Assembly: GCA_030549335.1 (NCBI GenBank) | Contig: CM060183.1 | Coordinates: 32,913,768 to 32,977,767, forward strand | Source: Pontederia crassipes | Taxonomy: Eukaryota > Streptophyta > Magnoliopsida > Commelinales > Pontederiaceae | Direction of reading: 5' to 3' | Length of the DNA: 64,000 nucleotides | In this document: positions 12,198 through 23,731 of the stretch, piece by piece | How the letters are laid out: every line of letters begins with the position of its first letter | How positions within the stretch are numbered: position 1 is the first letter of the stretch | The notes under the pieces: generated by a model | Told to the model about the DNA's origin: nothing | Databases searched by the model: none | Seen by the model: only the letters and a program-made list of their open reading frames with translations | Made by a program: the position numbers and the translations under genes

Positions 12198-12687
12198 TCT
12201 GACGCTATGATACCAATTAAGCAGGGGAATAAGAAAGAGATGATGGTGATTTGGGACTTCTGACAAGTGCCGATGACGGTCATTCTAGACCTTGATTTGA
12301 TCCCCAAAGTTCCACGTCTGTTACGCCTGTCGACAGCGCTCGAAGGTCGCGCGATCCTTCACGATCCATGCCTCATAACATCCGACGACATATCCGTCGT
12401 CATTATTCCTCCACTATCCGCAACTGGCTCTTAATGACGCCGTTCACCGTCAATGTCGGTGATCACGTGCACAACTGGTCATGCTTGTGTATGATCGTGG
12501 AGTCATGGCCGTGACAACTTGTTGTCACGCCCGTGATCGTTGTGGTCACTTATTTAACACCTCCCCCATGCTGTCTGTCACTGCTGTCGTTGTCGTTGCA
12601 TCCTAAACCATCGATGACGATGAAAAAATGGGAGGACAGTCCTCCGAACTCAAGTTGGGAGAACCCGCATTATATCCTTAAGATGCG

Positions 12688-12960
12688 TTATTAAGTCACT
12701 CTAATTCAATTGTTAAGTAATTTGATATTACTCTGATTGAGATCTTTTTTCAATTGGGTTCGAATCCTGAAAGATCCGGTCAAATGGAAATTAGGACCCA
12801 TCACGAACCTCCTCATTTTAGGTTCAAATCTGATTTTGTTCACTTCTACTGTCCTACAATACTAAGATTAGCTGTAAATAAATTTAAAGATGATAAAATA
12901 TTAATGAGAAAAATGTATATGTACAAACATTTAATGTAGAATAGGTGTAGTACACTAATT
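12688..12960 (+). mobile_element. tRNA-derived SINE-like head
   Basis: A B-box, GGTTCGAATCC, lies at 12757-12767. About 45-60 bp upstream is an A-box-like stretch (CTAATTCAATTGTTAAG, 12701-12716). That arrangement is a pol III internal promoter as in tRNA-derived SINEs; the cloverleaf is too diverged to call a tRNA gene. It abuts the right flank of the Mutator-like element. The 3' end is not clear; the limit given is approximate. Confidence 0.35.
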
Positions 12961-13284
12961 TTATTTATTAGATTAATAAAATAAGTTTTAAAAAAAATAT
13001 GTTAAATAGTAAATGCGATTAAGATTAAGATCATCTGATCAAGTCATTTTAATAAATACGACTAATTAAATAATTTAATTTTTTTGTCCTTAGATGCTAC
13101 TTTTTTATTATCAAATTACCCCAATAAATATGTCATTTCTTCTAATAAATATATAATTAATTTACTCATGAATTATAATTCTTAAATTAATTAACTATTA
13201 AAAAATAAGTGTTTATACATAGAACGAGATGGTCTAGATAGTCATTATTCCCAATCTTAATACATTATATGCTCATATATCAAG

Positions 13285-13832
13285 TAATTGTTCGTGCGGG
13301 TGAAAGTAGTTCGGGTGAAGTCGAGTTTTCGATAAAAAAAACAACCGTTACTTTTCATGTTGGTTTTAAAATTAAAAAAAAATTATCCTAAAATTATTTT
13401 GAAAAAAAAACACCTCTAGCGGATCGATTTTTTTGGGGCCATATTTTTACATAATTATATTTTAAAATATACAGTAAATTAATATTAATTTAAAAAAATA
13501 AATTTATATTAAACATAAAATACGCTATTAAAATTTTAAAGTTATTAAATTAGAGTTTAATAATGTGATAGAAAAGTATGAAATTTTATAAAAAAATATT
13601 ATATCTATAATAAAAGAATTAATAATATATGTATTAATTATATAAATAAAAAATGAGCTTCACGGGTCCCTACATATTTTTTGAGTGGGGTCCTAATTTT
13701 ACTGGGTGAATTTTAATTTACTAAAAATTATTCTAAATCATATTAGGGCCCTATTTTTCGGTTTTCCCGATTCAATTTTTTGGGTCGGATAAATTTTTCG
13801 AGTTGGTCAGGTTTTTCTTACACCCCTAATTG
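13285..13832. mobile_element. Possible hAT-like non-autonomous element
   Basis: The right end is TTCTTACACCCC, reverse complement GGGGTGTAAGAA, a common plant hAT-MITE terminus. The left end is GTGCGGGTGAAAGTAG. TAATTG occurs just outside both ends (13285-13290 and 13827-13832), a possible short target duplication. The interior is AT-rich with GGGTCGG/CGGGTGAAGTCGAG-type motifs near the ends. No coding capacity. Confidence 0.35.
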
Positions 13833-16800
13833 CTTGTTACTATTTGAATTTATTTTGGGTAGCCAAATTTCGATGTCTGAAAAGCATGCTGACGGTCCAA
13901 CTCGCATGATGTTAAAATACGCACTGTTCATAAGTTAAAAATCGGTCCATCATCAAGTCCAACTAATTCAATTACATCACCCAATATGAATTTTTTTATA
14001 TTCATATAGACTTTAGCTTGAGATATTACTTAAAAGCAAGAAAGGGTGTTGGTTACTATTTGAAATTTTTTATTGCCATAATTAACATGCGTATCTTCAT
14101 TTTTTTTTCGTGTCTTCGTTGTAACAAGAAAATTGTGGTACGCAATCCGAGAGGATTCGAAGAGACGTCATCTATCGGTGCATGGGGGAGACGTATAATA
14201 GAGACGTGACTGGGTTGGCCGTTGCGAGCTGAGCAGTGCAAATTGTGACGTCTACAGCATCAATGCCCCGCAACATCACATGCATCGTCGGCATCAAAGG
14301 GATGTTGACGATGATGACAAAATGGAGTCATGGACGGTAAGCTCTGAATGATATTTTGAATAAATATTAGGATTAATTGGCAAGTAGAATAATATCTTTT
14401 CCATTGTATACTTTTTTATAGCTAGATTCATGAATTACAAGTGTTTCTTGCTATATTTTTGCCATCTTTTCTTTTTAATCAAAACATCTTTATATATTTT
14501 TATTTTTTCCTATCGAGAAAATGGAGCTACTCTCCATAATACCTTATGAATTAGCATTTTCCCTAAAAACTCAAATCATTAGAATAATTAAGCTCATTTT
14601 GACATTTTTAGTATGAGGTTCATTTGCTTATTAATAAAGAGAATGTTTTCATATATAGAACTCTTCAATTGAATGATGTGAAATGCTAATTTAGATGACG
14701 TGATAAATTTAAAGGAAAACCTTCTTTTCTTTCATTTTTTATAAAATAATATCTAAAAGAAATATCTTCTCTTTTCATTTTTCATTTTTCATTTTTTTAT
14801 CTGACATGGTCACAAGAATCAAATCTGCAGGAACATGAAAGGAGTCGTAAATATTACTTTTTTTTTCTTTGACGAGATTAAAATTCGTCTACCCAAAAAG
14901 TTAAGTATATAAGTGATATTACTATATTTTATGATTTGACTTTTATCAACGAAAAATTAATTTATAACAATATTTACAATGATATATAGCATATGGGGAT
15001 TATATATTTTTTCTTGTCGCATTTCAAATGGAAGAAGAATGTTAGTAAAATTTTCGACGATGTCGAGATCGAAAAGTTGGAGCGAAAACATAGGTCAGTG
15101 TGACTGAATATCATTAACAAATCATCGTGCATCTTGTGTTTATCTTTTTGTCTCTCATTCTCACTCTATTATGCATGTTGTGTTGATTTAAATATTAACA
15201 AATTAATTTTAAACTTCCGCGATGATTTTCATAAAATCGGAATTTTCAATTTAACATCGATTCAACCTCCTCTCGATGTCTTGTGATCCTACACATATCA
15301 TCAATTTAATAATAATCAATCAATATCAATCACGTCTATTATCAATTATCGTTAATTAATAATTCAACAAGGTCGGTGAAGGCTCTATTTGAGAGATATC
15401 AATAATCTATCATGCACAGATGCTATAATCTATTATCCATTAGTTATAAGAGCATAATTCAATTATCGATCATGCACGAATGCACAATTTAATTATCCAT
15501 CAATCATATCGGTAGTAATACAAATATCAATCATATAAATTGCAATACAATCACCAATATCTTAAATGTCACAGTACGATTGTCCATTAATTAATTTCCC
15601 TTTTCTTACTCTTTAATTACTAGGGCTGTAATACAATAAATATCACAATATAATTATTCATTTAATCTTTAAAGTTATCCATAAGAACCATAAGGTCGAT
15701 TTGATAGCTCTTATTTATTAAGGGAACACCATATTGTGTGAAGCCAATCAATCATAAAAGTCGCAATACGCGAAATATAATGACCCACGATTTTTATTTT
15801 GTATCTTATTTACTTATGATGTCTATTTGTATTAATTATTCATTAGGTAACTTTTCAATTTGGAATACAATAATGGAACAAATCAATCACTATGCCAATT
15901 AGGTGCCGATCAATTAATCAATACACTAATTATTAATAATCAATTTCATTAATTCTATTAACTATTAATCCATACTATGAGGATAATAGTTCTAAGGATC
16001 TATATAAAAGAAAATCGTCGATATAGAGATCCCATTACGTATCTTAAGTTAACTAAAAAATTAATTGTCCTTTGTTATTCGTTGGATGCACAATCATCGA
16101 ACTTTGGCTGACGATTTCTTCTCGATGCTGCCTTGAAATCTGCGCTAATAACTTTGATGATGGTCCTGTTGGAGTTTCAGAATGATATGTTGACCGTGCT
16201 CTCATATGTCTTGATTTGCAAAAAAATGGAATAGAAATATAGGGCTCTCTTGTAAAAATTTTGTGGAAATTAATAATGGTTTATACTCCCTATCTATTAT
16301 TTAGGCCATATTTATAATTTTTAACTAAAGTGTTTTACTCTACTGTGCCTTGGGTTAATTCTCAATTAACCATTGTCATTCATCAGTAATCATCATCTTA
16401 TAAATATTTAAATTTAATTAAATTTGAATAACTAATCATTTTATAATCATACTTATCAAAATCCATCTCTAATCAAATTTTATCTTATCTTTTATAACTT
16501 CTATCAATCAAACTCTACTTTTATCATATCAATTTATTTCTTCCTTTTGTCTAATTTTCATAAATAATTAATATAATAATATTTTCTCATTTAATTTTTA
16601 GATAAAAATAATAAGTAATGTTATTTTATTCCCATTAGGAAAAATATGATAATTTCAACTTTTTATATACACAACAAAAATATATTTACAATCATAAAAT
16701 TTATAGAAAAATGATGGTATGCAAGTAAATGTTGAAAAATATAATAATTTGAGAAAAAAATTGTGTTACCTCTTCTAACATATAGCACATTAATCATTCT

Positions 16801-16904
16801 TAGATTCGTGATAGACGATATATTACAAAAAAAATTCATAAATTCAATATTCATCATGAATTAATTTAAGATTGATTAATGAGTGATGGTAGCACAAATA
16901 TTAA
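13833..16904. other. AT-rich intergenic DNA, possibly with degenerate LTR remains
   Basis: No gene recognised. 15280-15990 is rich in ATCAATCAAT/AATCAATCA-type sequence, resembling the repetitive interior of the solo LTR at 31437-34330. A possible TATA-type tract occurs near 16280-16320. This may be an old, badly decayed Ty3/Gypsy LTR, but ends were not found. A 64-codon minus frame at 16663-16857 looks like chance. Confidence 0.3.
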
Positions 16905-17285
16905 AGGGTTAATTCCTTAAACATCTCTTGAATTGTAGTGATTTTTTCATCTTTGTCCCTAATATATGAACTTACCGTAACGTCTCTCTAAATTATTTCG
17001 CAATTTTCACTTTAATTCATCCTTCATATTTTGTTAATTTTTTCATTATTTATATTTTTTTGATTTATTAAATGATTAAAATGTCATATTGCAATTTAAA
17101 ATAAATGTCCTTTTTTCGTTGAAGATAATTTAATTATTTAATAAATCTAAAAAATAAAAAAATAATGATAAAATTAACATAATATGAGGAATTGACTAAA
17201 ATGAAAAGTGCGATTTACGGTAAATTTATATATTAGAAATAAAAATAGATCCTTTTTAGATATAACAAAAACGTGTATAACTAAT
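16905..17285. mobile_element. Foldback MITE just upstream of the LysM-kinase gene
   Basis: The left arm includes CCCTAATATATGAACTTACC, then TTTCGCAATTTTCACTTTAA and ATTTTGTTAATTTTTTCAT. The right arm holds the inverse: ATGATAAAATTAACATAAT, AAAAGTGCGATTTACGGTAA and ATTTATATATTAGAAATAAA. The arms of roughly 130 bp match with scattered changes. It ends about 90 bp before the TATA-like box of the LysM-kinase gene, so it may contribute to that promoter. The arms also resemble the inverted ends at about 51170-51300 and 54290-54425. Confidence 0.55.
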
Positions 17286-17375
17286 TGTCAACACTATTTT
17301 TTAGATGAACTAAAATTATGACCAATTTTTTAGTGTTTAGACTGCTCCTCTAAGATTTAGGTCGATCACCTTAAG

Positions 17376-17384
17376 TATAAAATA
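17376..17384 (+). promoter_or_regulatory. TATA-like box for the LysM-kinase gene
   Basis: TATAAAATA, about 400 bp before the ATG at 17782. A CT-rich tract at 17458-17515, typical of plant leaders, follows. Transcription start is inferred near 17405-17420. Confidence 0.4.
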
Positions 17385-17781
17385 ACACACTAAACAAGTA
17401 GACGCTACAGCTTGGAAGCTTATTAATGTGATTGGGGGATAAGCTAACCAACGTAACCCCTCCCCCGCCCTCTTCTTTGCTCTCTCTCCCCATCTTTCTC
17501 TCTGTTACAGTGACAGAGCCAAATACCGCATTGCAGAGCACTTTGGGATGCTCTCCCTCTCCTCCTTTCTCCACCGCAACCCAATGCCCCATACCGCAAG
17601 TATCCCACTCCCATTACGCCCTGTCTTCTCCTCTTCCTCGTCAGCTCCATCTCCGTCTCTTCCCCAATCAAATCCCTTAATCCCCCTCTGGATGTTCTTG
17701 TAGAGATCTTCGACATTTTCTTTTGTTTTCAGCATTTGTGTGCATTTTCATCCGTTTCTGCTGAAATTTTTTATACCTTCG

Positions 17782-20700
17782 ATGGCTCTTCTCGTCGCGT
17801 TTGCATTCTTCAATTTGATGCTGCTTTGTTCGTCTTCTCCGGCACCACTCAATTGCTCCGACGTCGGCCGCGTCTGCACGTCCTTCCTCGCCTTCAAGAC
17901 CGGCCCCTCCACCACCCTCCCGCTGCTGCAGAGCATGTTCGACGTATTCCCCGAGGACATCACCGCCGACGAGGCCGGCAACCCCGGCTACGTCTTCGTC
18001 CGGAAGAACTGCTCCTGCCTCTCCGTCGAGGAGTACCTCTCCAACACCACCTTCACAGTGAGGCAGGAGGAGAGCTCGGTCTACCCTGCCGTCGCTGCTG
18101 CCTACGAGGGTCTCGCCTACTTGCCCAACACCACCGCCACGAGGGCGGCGCGGGCCGGGGCGGTCGTGTCGCTGCAGTTGCTCTGCGGGTGCTCCAGCGG
18201 GCTGTGGAACTACCTTATGAGCTACGTCATGGAGGAGGGCGACACCATCGAGTCGTTGTCGAGCCGCTTCGGTGTCAGCATGGATAGCATCGAGACGGCA
18301 AACGGAATGTCCGGCCCAGAAGGCATTGTGGTTGGCGATGTCTATTACATTCCGCTGAATTCCGGTGCGCCGCCTTCTTTCTCTCAGTAGATTTCGTTGT
18401 TTCCCATTTCTTTGTTGGCTAAATCTCTAGCATTGTGAGTTATGGATTATTATATGAAAGAATCGTAATTTTAGATGTCAAAAAGGGGAAACCTTTTCCC
18501 TCGATGCTTGTCCAGAGCTAACAAATAATTTTCCTTGCGTTGTTTGATGTTTGTCCTTTTAGTTCCTGGAAATCCTTATAGTGTGAATGAAGAGGTGTCT
18601 CCTGCTACTGCTCCAGCTCCTGTTCCGAACTGGTTCACATCTTCAGGTACGGGAAGCCAACTTCTCTTGCGATTTCTTCAATTTTTAGTTGAAACTGTCC
18701 GTTTAGACGTCTGGATCCGGGACTATCTTATGTGATTTGTGCTAAAATCTAATGGCTAAACCAATTCATTCTCTTATTTGGCTAATGCCACTGGGTATTT
18801 CCATTAGTTCATGTTTTACTGAGCATTATTAATTTCATCAAATCCCAGCCTTATCAAGGCTGCCAGGGCACCATGCAAAGGGTATCATGTTCGATAATTG
18901 CATTTAGAATTACTTAACAGTAGGTTCCATTCTTAGCTAGGAATTGTATTTTTTTCCCAACATCTTAACCATGTGAAGGGGAGTCTGGAGAGATTTTAGT
19001 TGTTCTTATGCTGCTACCTTTTATCACTTCCTTGAACTTAATATTTGTCACCATTGTTTTCTTTTTTTTTTCCAGTTAGAAAGGAAGGACATTAACCTGG
19101 AAGGAAAACAAATTAGAAATATACCACGAACCCTTAATCTCAAATTCCCAACTAGTCAGGGAAGAGCTGGTTGGTTTTGTGGCAACTTTGGCTAATTGGT
19201 TTTGTTAAACAGTTTCAGAGAGAATTTTTATAATCTGTGAATTCATTCTTTGTTGCAATGAAAATATCTCAGCCTGGTCTGCAATTCTTTTCTCTAGCTT
19301 AGTTATAACCTCTTAATGATTTTTCCCAACTCACTTTGCATTCTAATATTTTCTGTTTTCCTCTCAGTTCAAGCTTTCTATCTGGGATCTGAAATTTACT
19401 TTACTCGACTTTCCATTTTGTTTAGGAATCCACTGTATTTGAGTGTGTAAAGTTGCTGAGTTAAATTTTATCATTTTCATATATTGAACTCTTTTGCAGA
19501 GAGCCCAGTTGGCCATCCTACTAGGTTTCCTTATGTATGGGTCATTGGAAGCATGGGAGTTGCTTTTCTTCTGATCATTGTGGCTATACTTTCATATGTT
19601 TCATGCAAGTCTTACAATTCCAGCAATCATATGAAGGATAATGATCAATCGATGCACCAAAAGTTTCACGTCCTACAACACACTAGCTTCTGTTGCGGTC
19701 CAGGAATATTCTTTTGCTGTAAGTCTGGAAATTTGAAGCCAGCAACAGGGGATGCGCCAAACCACCAAATAAATATTTCTAAAGGTCGATTATACCCATT
19801 TTCACACAACTTTATGTCAGTTTATACTAAATATGGCTTTTACAACTAGAAGTCCATATTATGTGTTTTATTATTTGATAATGGCTATGTGTCTGATGGA
19901 TTTGTTGACCTTTGAGCTGGAAACCAGTAAAATAGTTGCTTCATCTTGATTGAAGTCATGTCGCCATGTCATGCTTACGTCGTACTTTACTTCTTGTAAC
20001 TTCGAACTTTTATATATAATGAATATATTTTAATTGCAGGTATGGTAGGCGATGCATTCGAAATGGAGAAACCCATTGTTTTCAAACACGAAGAAGTTCA
20101 TTCTGCAACTGATTTCTTTTCTGATGCAAATCTGCTTGGCCATGGGACATATGGTTCAGTATATTATGGTGTTCTTCGTGATCAGGTATTGAGGTACCAT
20201 AAGCTTCCTCTTTCCTATGTTCATTAGTTATAGTTTAGGATCTATTTAATCCATTATTATGATTAATTCTAGGAGGTCGCTATCAAGCGAATGACTGCTA
20301 CAAAAACAAAAGAATTTATGGCTGAGATGAAGGTGCTATGCAAAGTTCACCATGCAAGTCTGGTATAATTTTTAAAATCAATAAATTTAAAACTCAATCA
20401 CTTACAGTTGATTCTGTATAATATGTTTTAACTTCACATTGTATTCTCTCTAAACTTTGTCAAGGTAGAGTTGATTGGATATGCGGTTAGCAATGAGGAA
20501 CTATTCCTGATTTATGAGTATGCTCAAAAGGGTTCACTTAAGAATCATCTACATGATTCGCAAAGTAAAGGTAAGACATCCTTCTTTAAGTTCTTAAATA
20601 TCAGTTACTAAGCTCATCAATTGCATATGACTTGTGATGTTCATAAAGAAAGATTAAAGAATCTTGAAATTGTGAACATCAAATTTGACACTCCTCCATG

Positions 20701-23700
20701 CACAAGTTCTTATATTATATTCAAGAGATCATAATGGTTAATCTTGGTGTCATTTCCCATAACATGCACTTGGATGTTACCTTGCTAATAAGTTGTAATA
20801 TGTTCCAACACATACCATGAACAACTCAAATTAATAGCTGATTATGTCTAATACACACTTCTTGTCTTCATCTTTAGGTCATACATCTCTATCTTGGATT
20901 TCCAGAGTTCAAATTGCACTAGATACTGCTAGGGGACTCGAATACATTCATGAGCACACCAAAAATCATTATGTTCACCGGGACATCAAAACAAGCAATA
21001 TCTTGCTTGATAGTTCTTTTAGAGCAAAGGTTTCAATGATATACTTCAACTCAAAATATACTTTCTGAGTGCCCACAATTAATGATATAACCTTGTGTCG
21101 TTTGGCATAGATATCTGATTTCGGGCTTGCTAAGCTTGTCATGAAGACAACTGAAGGTGAAGCTTCTGTTACCAAAGTTGTTGGGACATTTGGTTATCTG
21201 GCTCCAGAGTGAGTAAATTTAATACCATGTTTTTCTTTGTTTCCTACAACTCATTTTGTCAACTGATGTTCATTTGTTCCTTAATCGTTCTTATGCTGCC
21301 TAGATACTTGCGTGATGGCATGGCCACCCCAAAAAGTGACGTTTATGCATTTGGGGTTGTCCTCTTTGAGCTAATATCAGGGAAAGAAGCAATTACAAGG
21401 ACTGATGGGACAGTTCTGAACAATACCGAACGCCGTTCTTTAGCATCAATTGTAAGCACTTCTCACTCTTTAATTTTAGACTCAGGCCATTGTTTTGGTT
21501 ATTAAGTTTCAACCTTAATGGTCAAATTGGTGGATTTTGGTAACTAACTGTCAGCATTATGATGTCTATAAAACCAAAATCCCGAATAGTTTTTGATCGA
21601 AAGATCAAGTGGTGGCAGTTAAAGGGGGAGAAGCGAGAGACTTTTAGAAGTAAGTTATTAGAGGAAAGTGTGTGGGAGTTAGAAGGAGATGCTAGTATCA
21701 TGTGAAAGAATGTGGCAAAAAAGGTTGAAATGGTTGCTAAAGCCATTTTAGGAGAATCAAAAGGTTTTGGGCCACGAGATAAGGAGACTTGGTGGTGGAA
21801 TGAGGAGGTCCAAGAAAAGGTGCGTAATAAGAAGAATTGTTTCAAGGTGATACACTTGGACAATAGTTCTGACAATTGGGAAAAGTATCGTTTGGCGAAA
21901 AGGGAGGCTAAGAAGGCAGTTAGTGATGCTCGTGCTAAAGCATATGAGGGGTTTTATAAGGAGTTAGGGACAAAGGCGGGTGAACAAAGGATTTACAAGA
22001 TTGCAAGGAACAAAGAGAAGGAGTCGAGAGATTTGGATCAAGTAAGATGCATAAAAAATGAAGTTGGCAAGGTTTTAGTTACTGAAGGAGATATTAAGAA
22101 CAGATGGGAAGAGTATTTCTATAAGCTATTTAATGATGGATGTGAAGGTTCGCGTTGTGATTTGGAGGACTTGACAGTTAGCGAATGTGAGCTTAATAGG
22201 TCATTTTATCGTAGAATTAGAGTCTCGGAGGTTAGCGAAGCTCTTAAGAAAATGGAGAATGGTAAAGCCGTTGGACCGGATGGTATACCGATTGAAGTTT
22301 GGAAATGTTTAGGAGAAAAAGGTGTGTTGTGGTTATGTAAACTATTTAATGAGATTTTACGGTCGAAAAAGATGCCTGATGATTGGAGATTAAGTACATT
22401 AGTTCCTATTTACAAAAATAAAGGGGATATTCAGAATTGTGCAAATTATAGAGGGATTAAACTTATGAGTCACACTATGAAATTATGGGAAAAAGTGATT
22501 GAGCATAGATTGAGAATGGAGACTAGTATTTCTGAGAGACAATTTGGGTTCATGCCAGGAAGATCCACTACAGAGGCGATTTATTTACTAAGGGGGATGA
22601 TGAAGAAGTATCGAAGTAGGAGAAGAGACTTACATATGGCTTTCATTGACTTAGAGAAGGCGTATGATCGGGTACCAAGGGATGTACTTTGGAAAGCCTT
22701 GCAAAAGAAGAGGGTGAATGTTGCCTACATTAAGGTAATACAAGATATGTACGATGGGGCATTGACTAGGGTTAGGACACCCGGAGGTGAGACAAATGAA
22801 TTTCCTATAGGAATTGGCCTACATCAAGGATCAGCTTTAAGCCCGTATCTATTTAACTTAGTTATCGATGCTATAACCGAGAGTATCACAGAGGAGGTAC
22901 CTAAGTGCATGCTATTTGCGGATGATATAGTACTTTTAGCGGATTCAAGAGAAGAGATTAATACAAAATTGGAAATATGGAGAAATACGTTGGAGTCAAA
23001 TGATTTTCGTTTAAGTAGGAATAAAACAGAATATATGCATAGCAATTTCACAAATAAACAACTTAGAGACGATTTGAAAGTTAGGTTAGGGGAGGATATA
23101 ATTCCTCAAGTGACAAAGTTTAAATATTTAGGATCAATTGTAAGACAAGATGGTGAGATTGATGACGATGTTAATCATAGAATTCAAACTGGTTGGTGTA
23201 AGTGGAGGAAAGCCACTGGAGTTCTTTGTGATAGAAAAGTACCCAATAAAGTTAAAGGAAAATTCTATCGTACTGCTATAAGGCCAGCAGTGTTATATGG
23301 TAGTGAATGTTGGGCTATGAAGGGACAACATGAACGTAAAGTGGGGGTAGTCGAAATGAGGATGTTGAGATGGATGTGTGGTCATACAAGATTAGATAAG
23401 ATTAGGAATGACCATATACGTGAACGAGTCGGAGTGGCTCCTATTAGTGAGAAAATGGTAGAGAATCGTTTGAGATGGTTTGGTCATGTTCAGAGAAGAC
23501 CATTAGATGCGCCAGTAAGAAGAGTAGATCAAATAATCTGGAGTCCGATTAAAAGAGGGAGCGGGAGGCCAAGGCGGACACTTGGCGAACTAATAGAGCA
23601 AGATCTATTGGTGAATAATATACCGAAAGGTTTGGTTACTAATAGAGCGGAATGGCGTCGTATGATCCATGTAGCCGACCCCACCTAGTGGGATAAGGTT

Positions 23701-23731
<31 letters not shown>

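Larger units (their letters stand above)
11378..12677. mobile_element. Mutator-like element carrying GC-rich cargo (Pack-MULE-like)
   Basis: The left end (11378 on) reads GGTATAATAGGCATCCTCCC, then AACTTAAGTCCTCCCATTTT and TTTTCGATG. The right end, reverse-complemented from 12677, reads GGATATAATGCGGG, TCTCCCAACTTGAG and TCCTCCCATTTTTTCATCG. These are imperfect inverted repeats of about 50 bp. Flanks TTAAGATAAG (11368-11377) and TTAAGATGCG (12678-12687) agree at 7 leading bases, fitting a decayed 9-10 bp Mutator target duplication. The interior is GC-rich and coding-like in AT-rich surroundings, which is the Pack-MULE pattern. No transposase was seen, so it would need trans-acting functions. 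The captured source gene is not recognised. Confidence 0.6.

Noticed and set aside
12756..12769. Possible tRNA gene at the GGTTCGAATCC box.
   Set aside because: No acceptor stem pairing or anticodon arm could be built; better called a SINE-like head.
17740..17781. In-frame extension upstream of the LysM-kinase ATG.
   Set aside because: It starts with GTG, has no ATG, and would bury the signal peptide; 17782 gives a normal signal sequence.
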